From: Labilibaculum sp.
GTDB taxonomy: Bacteria; Bacteroidota; Bacteroidia; Bacteroidales; Marinifilaceae
Reading direction: 5' to 3'
Assembly (NCBI RefSeq): GCF_963664555.1
Contig: NZ_OY761461.1
Coordinates: forward strand, 1,178,001-1,242,000
Length of the DNA stretch: 64,000 nt
Each line of letters opens with the position of its first letter. The stretch's first letter is position 1. A program made the translations under genes and the position numbers. Of the stretch, positions 7,647 through 17,725 are shown piece by piece. The notes under the pieces are model-generated. The model was not told where the DNA came from. It worked only from the letters and a program-made list of their open reading frames with translations, and did no database searches.

Positions 7647-8546
7647 CTAAAGCTGCCTTTTTAAATATTGCATAATTTCTTTTTCCTGATCAGGATGAAA
7701 CCATTCAATCTCTTTGTCTCTGTTAAACCATGAGAGTTGGCGTTTTGCATATCTTCTCGAATTTCTTTTGATCAACTCAATGGCTTCATCAAGATTGATA
7801 TTTCCCTCTAAATATTCAAATAGTTCTTTGTAGCCAACTGTGTTTAGCGAGTTGTAATGACGGTATTCAAATAAGGTTTCTGCTTCTTCAAGTAAACCTT
7901 CTTTCATCATTAAATCAACCCGTAAGTTGATTTTTGCATACAATTCTGCTCTGTCCCGGTTTAAGCCGACTTTAACAATATTGAAATCTCTCTTTTTCTT
8001 GGTGTTTGTTCTAAGTTCGGAATAGGGTTTACCAGTCATTAAACAAACCTCAACCGCATGAATCACTCTTTTTGCATTTTTCAAATCTACCTGATCGTAA
8101 AACACCGGATCGAGTTGTTTTAACTGCATGCGCAATGATTCAATTCCCTCCTTTTGGGCACGCTCTGCAACTTCATTGCGCAAATCCGGATCAATAGTCG
8201 GAATTTCATCAATACCATTGCAGATAGCATCGATATACATCATACTTCCACCTACTAAAAGGACTTCATTTTTTGTTTTAAAAAGATGATCCAGTAAGTC
8301 TAAGGTCTGTTGTTCGCATTCCCAGGAACTAAAATAGTCGTGAATGGAATGAGTATGAATGAAATGATGTTTTACTGCCTCCAATTGTTTCTTTTCAGGC
8401 ACTGCAGTTCCAATGCTCATTTCCCGGTAAACCTGACGGCTATCGGATGATGAGATTACTGTATTGAAATGTTGCGCGATTTTAATGCTTAAATCGGTTT
8501 TGCCAACACCTGTAGGACCCAGTAAAACAATCAGGGTTTTAGACAT
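7647..8546 (-). CDS. miaA: tRNA dimethylallyltransferase MiaA, 299 aa
   Basis: MiaA adds the dimethylallyl group to N6 of A37 in tRNAs that read UNN codons. The P-loop GPTGVGKT spans residues 10-17, followed by the substrate motif SSDSRQVYREM and the conserved C-terminal region with NSRRYAKRQLSWF. The length is typical for the family. ATG at 8546 is the first start in frame and sits directly before the P-loop strand. It is the last gene of a leftward series, 87 bp after the TnpR-passenger-like gene, with a repeat-like AT-rich segment in between. Confidence 0.96.
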   Translation of the reverse strand: MSKTLIVLLGPTGVGKTDLSIKIAQHFNTVISSSDSRQVYREMSIGTAVPEKKQLEAVKHHFIHTHSIHDYFSSWECEQQTLDLLDHLFKTKNEVLLVGGSMMYIDAICNGIDEIPTIDPDLRNEVAERAQKEGIESLRMQLKQLDPVFYDQVDLKNAKRVIHAVEVCLMTGKPYSELRTNTKKKRDFNIVKVGLNRDRAELYAKINLRVDLMMKEGLLEEAETLFEYRHYNSLNTVGYKELFEYLEGNINLDEAIELIKRNSRRYAKRQLSWFNRDKEIEWFHPDQEKEIMQYLKRQL

Positions 8547-8552
8547 CTAAAG

Positions 8553-8590
8553 TTAATTATGAATTGCAAATTATGAGTTTTGAATTGCGG
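8553..8590. repeat. Short TTATGA/GAATTGC iteration
   Basis: Two staggered copies of a unit (AATTATGAATTGCAAATTATGAGTTTTGAATTGC) lie immediately upstream of miaA. Such iterated TTATGAATT units are common intergenic filler in Bacteroidota genomes. No function can be assigned. Confidence 0.4.
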
Positions 8591-8633
8591 TTTTTGCATA
8601 TGTTGAATGCAAAATTTAGTTTTGCACTAACTG

Positions 8634-9203
8634 CTAAAGAATGTCTTCGTAGTCATCCAGGTTTTCAAATTCAGGGCCTTCATCAAATTCGTCATCGAAA
8701 TCGGCCAAATAATCGTCGGCAGTCATGGTTTTTTCAGATTTTGCTTCAAATTCCCCAAAACCAAGACCTTCAAAATCTTCAGCATCCATTTTAATTTGTA
8801 TGGGTGCATCGCCTTTGGATAATGTACATTTAGGATATTTGGTTTTGGATTTTGAAATGCCTTTTTCAATTAACTGAACATTGAAAAAACGATCAGAAAA
8901 GAAATCAAAAACATAAATTAATTCGGGTCTTTCAGAGGAAACAAATTCACGTATCATTGCAACATCCATTGCAACAACATTAAAATTGTCATCGTCTTCG
9001 GTATTCATTTCGAAAAGGGCAATTTCCAAGCCTCTTTCATCATTAGCGCCTACCTGGTAAAAAGAAGCCATTTGAGAATTATCATATCCAATCGTTTCCT
9101 GAATGGTGTTATGGAACTCTAAATAAGTTTGTTCATGATCAATTTCAATTTCAAGAACAAAATTTTTGACCTCAGGTGAGGTTATTTTAAATTTATATAT
9201 CAT
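8634..9203 (-). CDS. pRiA4b ORF-3-like / IS1096 TnpR-passenger family protein, 189 aa
   Basis: The N-terminal half has the typical beta-alpha-beta pattern of the pRiA4b ORF-3-like fold (PF07929): VKNFVLEIEIDHEQTYLEFHNTIQETIG, described in the family as a conserved passenger of mobile elements but also widespread as a chromosomal gene. The C-terminal quarter is strongly acidic (runs such as DYLADFDDEFDEG), as in many Bacteroidota members. There is no transposase nearby, so it is not part of a visible insertion sequence. It starts 4 bp after the end of the acyl-CoA reductase gene, so the two are probably co-translated. The biochemical role is unknown. Confidence 0.75.
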   Translation of the reverse strand: MIYKFKITSPEVKNFVLEIEIDHEQTYLEFHNTIQETIGYDNSQMASFYQVGANDERGLEIALFEMNTEDDDNFNVVAMDVAMIREFVSSERPELIYVFDFFSDRFFNVQLIEKGISKSKTKYPKCTLSKGDAPIQIKMDAEDFEGLGFGEFEAKSEKTMTADDYLADFDDEFDEGPEFENLDDYEDIL

Positions 9204-9207
9204 GGTT

Positions 9208-10281
9208 TTATTTTGATTTTAATTTCGATAGAAACTCCATTGTATCCACATTGTCGGCATAATCCCATAGTTCCGGCTCCTGCGCTTTTCCAAATGGAAC
9301 TGCATTAGGGATTCCATTCCCTACAATGCATTGGATTAGTTCTGAATTTGTGTTTAAATTGATTTTCAGATCATTAATTTCGGAATAATATTCATAGTTT
9401 ACAACTCCTATTGGAGAGGTAATTGCAGTATTTTCATTTAGAAGAACGAAACCGGTATCAAGGTGTTCTATTCTATTCATTAAGAACATTGAACGCTGAT
9501 AATCGTAGTTGTTTGCGTATTTATTGTGATCGTTTACAAACGAATAATTTTTCCAGCAGTCAAGAAGGTGTACCAAATCATATCCTTTCGGGATATATAA
9601 CTTTGAAACATTTCGGCATCCCAATCCAAAATATAAAAATACATCTTTTGCAAGTGCTTCCAATTCTTCATTGGTTTCGTTGCCTGATAGTACTGCAACT
9701 GAATTTCTATTTCTGCGGATGATATGATCATACTTTTTGAAATAGGCTTCGAAATATCTGGCTGAATTATTACTTCCGGTAGCTATTATTGCATCAAATT
9801 TGTTTTCACCGCTTAATCTTTCTGATTGAAATGAGATGAGTTCATCGAATTCAGAATTGATTTCAATCAGTAGTTTTGAGACAAAATTGAGTAACTGGTT
9901 ATCTTTTGACGATAATTTTCCAATAAAAGAATGACCGGATATTAAGACTGATAACATGTCGTGAAATCCTACCATAGGGATATTTCCAGCCATAATTACA
10001 GCAACTTTTAGTTGCGTGTTTTTATCGGGAACAGAGTAGCGGTTTAGCCATTCATTCAGTTTTTGCTCTTTTAAAAAAGTACAAATACCATTTATGGATG
10101 CATGAACATGATGTGGCGTGAACCACAAATTCTCATTTGAGACTCTGTCAAGTAAGGCTTTAAATTCGTTATAATATGTTGAATTTAGTCTGTGTTCAGC
10201 AGGTTTTGCATCTTCAGATGAAAACTGAGATAGAAAATTACCTAACTCAACAAATGCTCTTATTCTTTCAGTTTTGTTCAT
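9208..10281 (-). CDS. LuxC-like acyl-CoA reductase, 357 aa
   Basis: The protein matches the LuxC/acyl-CoA reductase family (PF05893), related to aldehyde dehydrogenases. It shows the phrases VIMAGNIPMVGFHDML and the region around FGLGCRNVSKLYIPKG, where the Cys would be the catalytic thiol, and IIATGSNNSARYFEAY for nucleotide binding. The reaction expected is reduction of an acyl-CoA or acyl-protein thioester to the aldehyde. An upstream ATG at 10305 would add eight residues (MEIFLNYT), but ATG at 10281 gives the usual MNKTERIRAF start. In other Bacteroidota this gene is often near a ferredoxin gene; here it is not. It heads the 10281-to-7647 leftward series. The physiological substrate is unknown. 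Confidence 0.82.
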   Translation of the reverse strand: MNKTERIRAFVELGNFLSQFSSEDAKPAEHRLNSTYYNEFKALLDRVSNENLWFTPHHVHASINGICTFLKEQKLNEWLNRYSVPDKNTQLKVAVIMAGNIPMVGFHDMLSVLISGHSFIGKLSSKDNQLLNFVSKLLIEINSEFDELISFQSERLSGENKFDAIIATGSNNSARYFEAYFKKYDHIIRRNRNSVAVLSGNETNEELEALAKDVFLYFGLGCRNVSKLYIPKGYDLVHLLDCWKNYSFVNDHNKYANNYDYQRSMFLMNRIEHLDTGFVLLNENTAITSPIGVVNYEYYSEINDLKINLNTNSELIQCIVGNGIPNAVPFGKAQEPELWDYADNVDTMEFLSKLKSK

Positions 10282-10400
10282 GGTATAATTCAAAAAAATC
10301 TCCAATTAACTTTACTTTAAGTTATATCTGGAGAATTTGATTTGCTTACTATTTTGCAAAGATAAAAATTGTTATCAAAGTATCTTAACTATTTTAATTC

Positions 10401-10739
10401 TTAAACAAAGTTGGAAAGGAAACTTAATGCAAATCCTGCTCCTATAAGAATAATAATTACAAATAGTAAAAAGGAAATAGTGGCAAGCAAGAGTCCAATA
10501 AATGCGCATGTTTTACCGGTAGTAACATTATTCCATGAGGCTGAGGTATACAAATGGGGTGTTTCCTGATACAATTTAGTCGCTTGCTTCGATAAAATTA
10601 ATGCAATGATCGCCATTACTAAACTGATAATTCCGGCAAAGCAGAATAAAAAAATAGAGAGAATCCCAAGAACTAATATGCTTGATGAGTTAGGCAGTAC
10701 TTCTTGTTTATTGGTTGAGGTTTGATTCCTGTTTTCCAT
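10401..10739 (-). CDS. Small membrane protein, DUF4190/'CCC motif'-like, 112 aa
   Basis: After a polar, Asn/Gln-rich N-terminus (about 20 residues) there are two long hydrophobic blocks (about 21-50 and 79-112) separated by a polar loop with several Thr and Ser. This is the layout of the small Bacteroidota membrane proteins called CCC-motif or DUF4190-like, which usually follow a DUF2752 gene, as here (11-bp gap). The CCC signature itself is not intact: only one Cys (FCFAGI) remains in the first block. Function unknown; membrane organisation is assumed. Confidence 0.65.
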   Translation of the reverse strand: MENRNQTSTNKQEVLPNSSSILVLGILSIFLFCFAGIISLVMAIIALILSKQATKLYQETPHLYTSASWNNVTTGKTCAFIGLLLATISFLLFVIIILIGAGFALSFLSNFV

Positions 10740-10750
10740 ACTGATTTTTA

Positions 10751-11053
10751 TTAATAGGAATTGATTTTATAAATGTATGAGAAGAGTATTAATAGTACTG
10801 ATAGAAAGAAAAGATATTTTAGAAGAATTGTGCCCCATGAAAATTTGAATTTTAAATGCAGAAGTAAAAGAGGGAGCATACTCAGCATTGGAATAAGTGC
10901 AGGATACAAGTGTATCGATTCCCAAATATCACCTTTGAGCAGTGCTATCAGGGAAGTTTGCAAGCCACAACCAGGACATGCAACCCCAAAGTGTTCTTGG
11001 AAAGTACAAGCCGCCAGATGATTTTCGAGCCAATTGATGATGTTTTGCCACAT
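10751..11053 (-). CDS. DUF2752 membrane protein, 100 aa
   Basis: The short protein carries the DUF2752 signature CPGCGLQTS, preceded by a Cys (AACTF), and three hydrophobic segments towards the C-terminus. The family is a small integral-membrane group with unknown function. A TTG-initiated extension to 11095 is possible, but it would begin inside the acnB terminator, so ATG at 11053 is chosen. It probably forms a two-gene unit with the downstream small membrane protein. Confidence 0.75.
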   Translation of the reverse strand: MWQNIINWLENHLAACTFQEHFGVACPGCGLQTSLIALLKGDIWESIHLYPALIPMLSMLPLLLLHLKFKFSWGTILLKYLFFLSVLLILFSYIYKINSY

Positions 11054-11092
11054 TCTATTATAAATATGGTCTAATTTATGAAAACAATGGCG

Positions 11093-11124
11093 CAAAAAAA
11101 AGCCGATGCATAAACATCGGCTTT
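11093..11124 (-). terminator. Rho-independent terminator of acnB
   Basis: On the minus strand AAAGCCGATG, a loop and CATCGGCTTT are followed by a run of eight T. It lies about 25 bp after the acnB stop codon. Confidence 0.85.
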
Positions 11125-11148
11125 AGAATTCAATATGTGAAAATGTAA

Positions 11149-13701
11149 TTACAGATCTCTTCTTTGATAAAGAGCATCCTCCATATCCATTTCGTCGAAC
11201 TGCATGTATTTGTAAACTTCTTTTTCGTTAGATTGAATCTTTTCTTTGTAAATTTCCATATACTCAGCAGGAGTAGGTAGTTTACCTAAAACTGAAACAA
11301 CAGCGCCAAGTTCGGCAGAACCCAAATAAACCTGTGCACCCGTTCCCATGCGGTTGTTGAAGTTACGGGTTGAAGTTGAATAAACATTTGCGTTATCCGG
11401 AACACGTAGTTGGTTCCCCATACACAATGAACATCCAGGGGTTTCAACACGAACTCCTAACTGAGAGAAGGTTGCAAAAGTTGCTTCTTCTTTCAATACA
11501 GCCTGATCCATACGGGTTGGAGGAGCAATATAGGTTCTCACTTTATCGCTTGGTGTATGTCCTTTCCAAACTCTTTCACAAGCACGGAAGTGACCAATGT
11601 TAGTCATACAGGAACCAATGAATACATCCTGGATTTCAGTGTTCTGAACATCAGAAAGTAATTTTACATCATCCGGATCGTTAGGACAACAAAGAATAGG
11701 TTCGTGAATTTCAGAAAGATCAATTTCGATAGTCGCTGCATATTCTGCATTTTCATCTCTTGCGATCAATACAGGATTCGCCAACCACTCGTTACATGCA
11801 TCAATACGGTTTTGAATAGTTTGAGCATCATCGTAGCCCATTTTAATCATGGATTCCATCAAGGCTACATTCGACTTCACATACTCAATAACACGAGCTT
11901 CGGATAACTTGATACATCCAGCCGCAGCAGAACGCTCAGCAGTTGCATCAGTCAATTCGAATGCCTGCTCAACAGTAATGTCTTCAAGACCTTCCATTTC
12001 GATGATTTTACCGTTGAATATATTGATTTTGTTCTTCTTAGGTACTGTTAATTGTCCGTTTTGAATTGCAAAATAAGGAATTGCATTTACCACATCACGC
12101 AAAGTGATGCCTGGGTTTAAGCTTCCCTTAAATTTGATTAAAACAGATTCAGGCATATCTAAAGGCATAAAACCTAAAGCTCCTGCAAAAGCAACCAAAC
12201 CTGAACCTGCAGGAAAAGAAATACCCAATGGAAAACGTGTGTGTGAATCACCACCAGTACCAACAGTATCAGGTATCAAAAGACGGTTCAACCAAGAGTG
12301 AATAACACCATCACCTTGCTTCAAAGGCACACCTTTACGTTCTGAAATGAACTTAGGTAAGCTTTTGTGCATTGTCACGTCAGTTGCTTTAGGATAAGCT
12401 GCTGTATGACAGAAAGACTGCATAAACATAGGCGCTTCAAAACTTAAACATGCCAATTCTTTGATTTCATCTCTGGTCATTGGACCGGTTGTATCCTGAG
12501 AGCCAACGGTAGTCATTTTTGGTGCGCAGGAAGCTCCTGGCAATACGCCCTTAACACCACATGCTTTACCTACTATTTTTTGAGCCATAGTATAGCCCTG
12601 ATTAGCCTTAGGCTTTGGGTTATTGGCAACAGCGAAAATATCAGCAGCAGGCATTCCTAATAACTCACGCGATTTTTCAGTTAATGCTTTTCCAATAATT
12701 AAAGGGATACGGCCACCCGCACGGTACTCATCTGATAAAGTATCAGGAGCTAAAGTATAAGTACAAATGACTTTACCATCGCGGATAATTTCACCTTTAA
12801 CATTGTTTATTACAATTTCATCACCTGTACTAAGTTTAGAAACATCAGTAATGATTGGTAATCCGCCGGAATCTTGTGTTGTGTTGTAGAAAATTGGAGC
12901 AATTGCACCGCCGATTACCACGCCGGCAGTACGTTTGTTTGGTACTGCAGGAATGTCTTCTCCAATGTGCCATAGCAATGAGTTGGCAGCAGATTTGCGG
13001 GATGAACCGGTTCCCACAACATCACCAACGAAAGCAACTTTGTGACCTTCTTTTCTCCAGCCGGCAATAATTTCAATACCATCTTCGAAACGCCCAGCTC
13101 CCATAGCTAAAGCGTGCAATGGAATATCCGGACGGGTAAACGCCTGAGATGCAGGAGAAAAATCATCAGTATTGATTTCACCTTCTACCTTGTAAACTTT
13201 CAATTTAATTTCTTCCGGCAGTTTAGAACGTTTGGTAAACCACTCAGCATTTGCCCAGGATTCAAGTACACTTTTAGCTGCTGCATTGTTGTTTGCAAGA
13301 TCGGCTATAGTTTGGAACGAATCATATACCAGAATTATGCCTTTAAGAGCTTCGGCAGCTTCTTCAGCTAACGATTTATCTTTTAATGCCTCAACCAATA
13401 CGGTTACATTGTAACCACCCATCATAGTGCCTAAAATTTGAATTGCTTCAGATTTTGTGATGATTGGTGAACTCAATTTGCCTTTTAAAAGTTGTCCAAG
13501 AAACTCTGCTTTTACTTTGGTTGAATCATCAACTCCGGGAGCGATTCTTTCTTTAAATAAATACAAAAGAAAGTCTTCTTTTCCTTCGATAGGATTTTGC
13601 AGTAATTTGCAAAGTTCAGCAGTCTGTTCTGCATTTAATGGCAAGGCCGGGATACCTTTGGTAGCGCGGGCTGCTTCGTGTTTTAAATATGCGTCAATCA
13701 T
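11149..13701 (-). CDS. acnB: Bifunctional aconitate hydratase 2 / 2-methylisocitrate dehydratase, 850 aa
   Basis: AcnB interconverts citrate and isocitrate in the TCA cycle and can dehydrate 2-methylisocitrate. The protein starts with the HEAT-like helical domain unique to AcnB, continues with the swivel domain (about 165-310, with GSSRKSAANSLLW) and ends with the catalytic domains. The [4Fe-4S] ligands are visible as Cys698 (IGSCMTN), Cys757 and Cys760 (PGCSLCMGN). The length fits the family (E. coli 865 aa). No other TCA gene is linked here. It is followed by a clear terminator and is probably a single-gene transcript. Confidence 0.97.
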   Translation of the reverse strand: MIDAYLKHEAARATKGIPALPLNAEQTAELCKLLQNPIEGKEDFLLYLFKERIAPGVDDSTKVKAEFLGQLLKGKLSSPIITKSEAIQILGTMMGGYNVTVLVEALKDKSLAEEAAEALKGIILVYDSFQTIADLANNNAAAKSVLESWANAEWFTKRSKLPEEIKLKVYKVEGEINTDDFSPASQAFTRPDIPLHALAMGAGRFEDGIEIIAGWRKEGHKVAFVGDVVGTGSSRKSAANSLLWHIGEDIPAVPNKRTAGVVIGGAIAPIFYNTTQDSGGLPIITDVSKLSTGDEIVINNVKGEIIRDGKVICTYTLAPDTLSDEYRAGGRIPLIIGKALTEKSRELLGMPAADIFAVANNPKPKANQGYTMAQKIVGKACGVKGVLPGASCAPKMTTVGSQDTTGPMTRDEIKELACLSFEAPMFMQSFCHTAAYPKATDVTMHKSLPKFISERKGVPLKQGDGVIHSWLNRLLIPDTVGTGGDSHTRFPLGISFPAGSGLVAFAGALGFMPLDMPESVLIKFKGSLNPGITLRDVVNAIPYFAIQNGQLTVPKKNKINIFNGKIIEMEGLEDITVEQAFELTDATAERSAAAGCIKLSEARVIEYVKSNVALMESMIKMGYDDAQTIQNRIDACNEWLANPVLIARDENAEYAATIEIDLSEIHEPILCCPNDPDDVKLLSDVQNTEIQDVFIGSCMTNIGHFRACERVWKGHTPSDKVRTYIAPPTRMDQAVLKEEATFATFSQLGVRVETPGCSLCMGNQLRVPDNANVYSTSTRNFNNRMGTGAQVYLGSAELGAVVSVLGKLPTPAEYMEIYKEKIQSNEKEVYKYMQFDEMDMEDALYQRRDL

Positions 13702-13840
13702 TGTTGTTTGATACGGTTATGTTAGTTTAGTAACCTTCGTATTTTGAATGAAGAATTATTCCTTTATTCACAACAAACATATGGTTTTTATGATTACACG
13801 ATTCATAAAAATGCGTGTTTTATATCATGTTTTAGGGCAT

Positions 13841-13868
13841 AAAAAAAGCCCTCCCAAAGGAGAGCTTT
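13841..13868 (-). terminator. Rho-independent terminator of gapA
   Basis: On the minus strand AAAGCTCTCC, TTT, GGGAGGGCTTTTTTT forms a strong stem with a T tract, just after the gapA stop codon at 13891. Confidence 0.88.
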
Positions 13869-13890
13869 AAATTGTATATCTATATAAGGA

Positions 13891-14910
<1,020 letters not shown>

Positions 14911-14940
14911 TTAATTTATAAACCCTTTGTTTCTCAACGG

Positions 14941-14948
14941 CAAAAGTA
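14941..14948 (-). promoter_or_regulatory. -7 promoter element of gapA (TACTTTTG on the minus strand)
   Basis: TACTTTTG fits TAnnTTTG and would place the transcription start about 35 bp before the gapA ATG. No good -33 TTTG is visible; the upstream DNA is very A/T rich. Confidence 0.5.
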
Positions 14949-15080
14949 TGTATTTTAAAAATATTTTGTATTGAAAAAGTAAAAAAAATAATTTATTTAT
15001 TTTTCACTTAAATAAAGCTTGTTGCTTGATGGTTAGTTGTTTGTGTGGCATTATAACGATTGCGAATGAAAAATTTAATG

Positions 15081-15109
15081 AAAAAAAAATCTCATTTAGT
15101 GAGATTTTC
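15081..15109 (-). terminator. Terminator after the small lipoprotein gene
   Basis: On the minus strand AAAATCTCA, CTAAA, TGAGATTTT runs into a T tract. It lies 8 bp beyond the stop codon of the 42-residue lipoprotein gene, which supports that gene being real. Confidence 0.8.
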
Positions 15110-15116
15110 TTTTGAT

Positions 15117-15245
15117 TTAAACAGTTTTGCTCGTACAGCTTGTATTTGCTTTTGTATAAGCAGGACATCTTTTATCAACTGCGCATGATGTTGAGATTAT
15201 CCCAAGAAGGAATAGTATTGCTAATGCGTAAAGTGTTTTCTTCAT
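15117..15245 (-). CDS. Small predicted lipoprotein, 42 aa
   Basis: ATG at 15245 opens a 42-codon frame: Lys-Lys start, a hydrophobic stretch (LYALAILFLLGII) and a lipobox ending in STSC with the lipidated Cys at position 21. The mature part would be only 22 residues with two more Cys (positions 27 and 37) that could form a disulfide. The terminator immediately after the stop and the absence of other coding features in this gap support it. Many Bacteroidota carry tiny Cys-containing lipoproteins of this type without known function. Probably an inner- or outer-membrane lipoprotein. Confidence 0.7.
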   Translation of the reverse strand: MKKTLYALAILFLLGIISTSCAVDKRCPAYTKANTSCTSKTV

Positions 15246-15410
15246 AGGTAATAAAATTAAAGGTCAAGTTTATTCGTTTCTAAATTCGTGAAAAGATATA
15301 AAAAAATGTTGTGAAACTACAAATTGGAAATATTTGTGTTTTGTTAAATTTATACTGTCTTTTATACCTTCTCTGTATTATTTTTGTTTGGGAAATATCG
15401 AAATTAATTA

Positions 15411-17153
15411 ATGAAAAAACTATTTCTAAGCTTATTTATCACATCATGTTTTCTTTCTTTTGGTTTTTCTCAAGAGAAATCTTTTGTGTTGAAAGTTGTT
15501 GAATCCTCCAATAATGGTGCGGTTCAAGAGTGTGTTTGTGGCGATTATGAGAAGTTTATTGTTGAGGAAATGGCATTGAAACGACTCGAAAATAAAATTT
15601 CGAAATTGAAACAAAAAGGGTATTTGGAAGCCAGTATCGATTCAATTTCATTCAGTAGAGATACCATAATCGCAATGATTCATCAAGGAGGAAAATATGA
15701 ATGGGAGGAAATAAATTTTCGTGGAGTTGAAAATTTAGATTTATCTACATTGAATTTAAGGTCGGTGAATAAACGAAGAAAGTTTATCAGTTTTTCTGAT
15801 CTGGAAATTTTTCAGACTGACATTTTGAATCATCTGGGCGACAATGGATATCCATTTGCTCAATTAAAATTATCAGAGATAAATATTGTCAATAAAAAGG
15901 TAAGTGGCGAATGGGAGATTGAACCTCATGATTTTATTCGATGGGACAGTATTGTACTAAAGGGAACGTCTAAACTTAAGCCTAAGTTTTTACAAAGATA
16001 TTTGGGTATTTATCCGAATAAAACATATCAGGAAAGCAGGAGTAAACTGGTTTCTAAAAAGATCGCTAATTTAGGCTTTGTGAAGGAAATTAAAGCTTCA
16101 GAGATTGAATTTGAGAGTGGTAAAGCAAGACTATATACATATCTTGAAAGGGAATCGGCCAATCAGTTTGATGGAATAATCGGCTTTCAGACAAACAAGG
16201 ATAAAAATAAAATGGAGTTAACGGGGGAAGTAAAGTTGGCTTTGGAAAATATATTTTCAGCGGGAGAAAGTATTCGCTTCAATTGGCAGAAGTATGAAGA
16301 AAGTAGTCAGAACTTGTCTTTGGGAATGGTTTATCCTTACTTGTTTTCATCCGGTTTGGGGATTGATTTTGGTTTTGACATTCAAAAGAAAGATTCAGCT
16401 TATTTAAGTACTGCAATTGATTTGGGTTTTCGGTTTACTCAGTCGGGTAAAAATTTTAGCAAGCTGTTTTTTAAAATGAATTCATCATCATTGCTAACCA
16501 CAAATCATTTGGCCAGCGTTTCAGTGCTTCCTGATTATGCGGATGTAAAGTCCTATTTGTACGGATTTGCTTACCATTTTGAAAATTTGGATTATTCTTT
16601 TAATCCTAAGAAAGGATGGAAGCTTAATTTTTCTATTGCTGCAGGAACACATAAAACAAGAAAGAATGCCGGAATACCTAATGAACTATACGATAATATC
16701 GATTTATCGGACAATTTAATTGATACAGAATGGGTTTTGGAGTACAACATTCCAGTTCAGGAGAAAATTAGTTTTCGACTTAGAAATAGGAGCGGGCTTA
16801 AAGATTCAAAGAATTTGTTTCAAAATGATCTTTTTAAGTTGGGAGGTTTAAACTCTTTAAGGGGATTTAATGAAGATTCATTTATAGCTTCAAAATATTC
16901 TGTTATGACTACAGAATTAAGGTTTATCCCTCAACGAAACTCAAGTTTTTACTTGTTTTGGGATGGTGGATATTACAGTAATAATTACTTAAGGGATAAA
17001 ATTCATGATTATCCCTGGGGAATTGGTTTTGGTTTAAATTTTGCTTCAAAATCAGGAATTTTCACTTTAAATTATGCCGTAGGAAAACAACGTAATGCAA
17101 AGATTGATTTTCAGGAAGCCAAAATTCATTTTGGATTTGTAAGTCGTTTCTGA
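15411..17153 (+). CDS. BamA/TamA-like outer-membrane protein, 580 aa
   Basis: A signal peptide (about 1-20, ending FGFSQ) is followed by a periplasmic region with POTRA-like alpha/beta repeats (about 55-240) and then a beta-barrel of the surface-antigen (Omp85) type up to the C-terminal Phe. The barrel contains the LRGFNEDSF phrase equivalent to the conserved (V/I)RG(F/Y) of the Omp85 L6 loop. The protein is shorter than BamA (about 800 aa) and has fewer POTRA-like units, so it is probably a specialised translocation or assembly barrel. It stands alone and ends 11 bp from a convergent gene. Confidence 0.82.
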   Translation: MKKLFLSLFITSCFLSFGFSQEKSFVLKVVESSNNGAVQECVCGDYEKFIVEEMALKRLENKISKLKQKGYLEASIDSISFSRDTIIAMIHQGGKYEWEEINFRGVENLDLSTLNLRSVNKRRKFISFSDLEIFQTDILNHLGDNGYPFAQLKLSEINIVNKKVSGEWEIEPHDFIRWDSIVLKGTSKLKPKFLQRYLGIYPNKTYQESRSKLVSKKIANLGFVKEIKASEIEFESGKARLYTYLERESANQFDGIIGFQTNKDKNKMELTGEVKLALENIFSAGESIRFNWQKYEESSQNLSLGMVYPYLFSSGLGIDFGFDIQKKDSAYLSTAIDLGFRFTQSGKNFSKLFFKMNSSSLLTTNHLASVSVLPDYADVKSYLYGFAYHFENLDYSFNPKKGWKLNFSIAAGTHKTRKNAGIPNELYDNIDLSDNLIDTEWVLEYNIPVQEKISFRLRNRSGLKDSKNLFQNDLFKLGGLNSLRGFNEDSFIASKYSVMTTELRFIPQRNSSFYLFWDGGYYSNNYLRDKIHDYPWGIGFGLNFASKSGIFTLNYAVGKQRNAKIDFQEAKIHFGFVSRF

Positions 17154-17164
17154 TTGAGAAACAT

Positions 17165-17725
17165 CTATACCTTGCTGTTTGTTCTAACCAATAGATAATA
17201 GCTAATTAAAATTGAAATGCCAGTTATACAGGAGGCGGCAATATTGGGCAGCTGACCTTCTATCAAAAGGTTTATTGTGAAAATAATAATTAGGGCAGTT
17301 ATTATTCCAATAGGAAAGGAGGTAACTATATATTTTAAGTTCGATTTAGAAGTTTTATTAGCTAAGTTTTCCAGTTGTTCAACGTCAACTTCAAATTGTT
17401 CAATTGCCTTCGAAAAGGCATTGATTTCTTCGTTAAAAAAGTCATTTTCTTCTTGGGATATAAAAAATATAAAAGAACTGAAACGATAATTTGCATAAAT
17501 ATTATAATCCAAACGTTCCTTTTTTACAATCTCAATTTCAACGATCGTTTTCCATTTAATAGGATTAAGAGATAGAAGGTTGCCAACAATACTTCCTCTG
17601 TGAAAAGTCATTCCTTGTGCATTGGCATCTGTAAGCGTATAGCCTCGTACTTCATAAAATTTTATGATATCTGAAACTAACAATTTTTTATTTCGTTTTA
17701 TATTGAAGCCAATTAGCTTTTTCAT
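17165..17725 (-). CDS. Hypothetical membrane protein, 186 aa
   Basis: I do not recognise the family. The first 125 residues look soluble and mixed alpha/beta, with a Lys-rich start (FNIKRNKKL) and an amphipathic helix region around 95-125. Two hydrophobic segments follow (about 131-151 and 158-178), so the soluble part probably faces the cytoplasm with the C-terminus anchored. No signal peptide. It converges with the BamA-like gene and is separated from the downstream kinase gene by 307 bp. Confidence 0.75.
   Translation of the reverse strand: MKKLIGFNIKRNKKLLVSDIIKFYEVRGYTLTDANAQGMTFHRGSIVGNLLSLNPIKWKTIVEIEIVKKERLDYNIYANYRFSSFIFFISQEENDFFNEEINAFSKAIEQFEVDVEQLENLANKTSKSNLKYIVTSFPIGIITALIIIFTINLLIEGQLPNIAASCITGISILISYYLLVRTNSKV

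Noticed and set aside
8564..8794. 76-codon rightward ORF opposite the TnpR-passenger-like gene
   Set aside because: It is antisense to an established gene and has no coding signal of its own.
8634..9203. Insertion sequence, because of the IS1096 passenger-type protein
   Set aside because: No transposase, inverted repeats or target duplications nearby; the family is also chromosomal.
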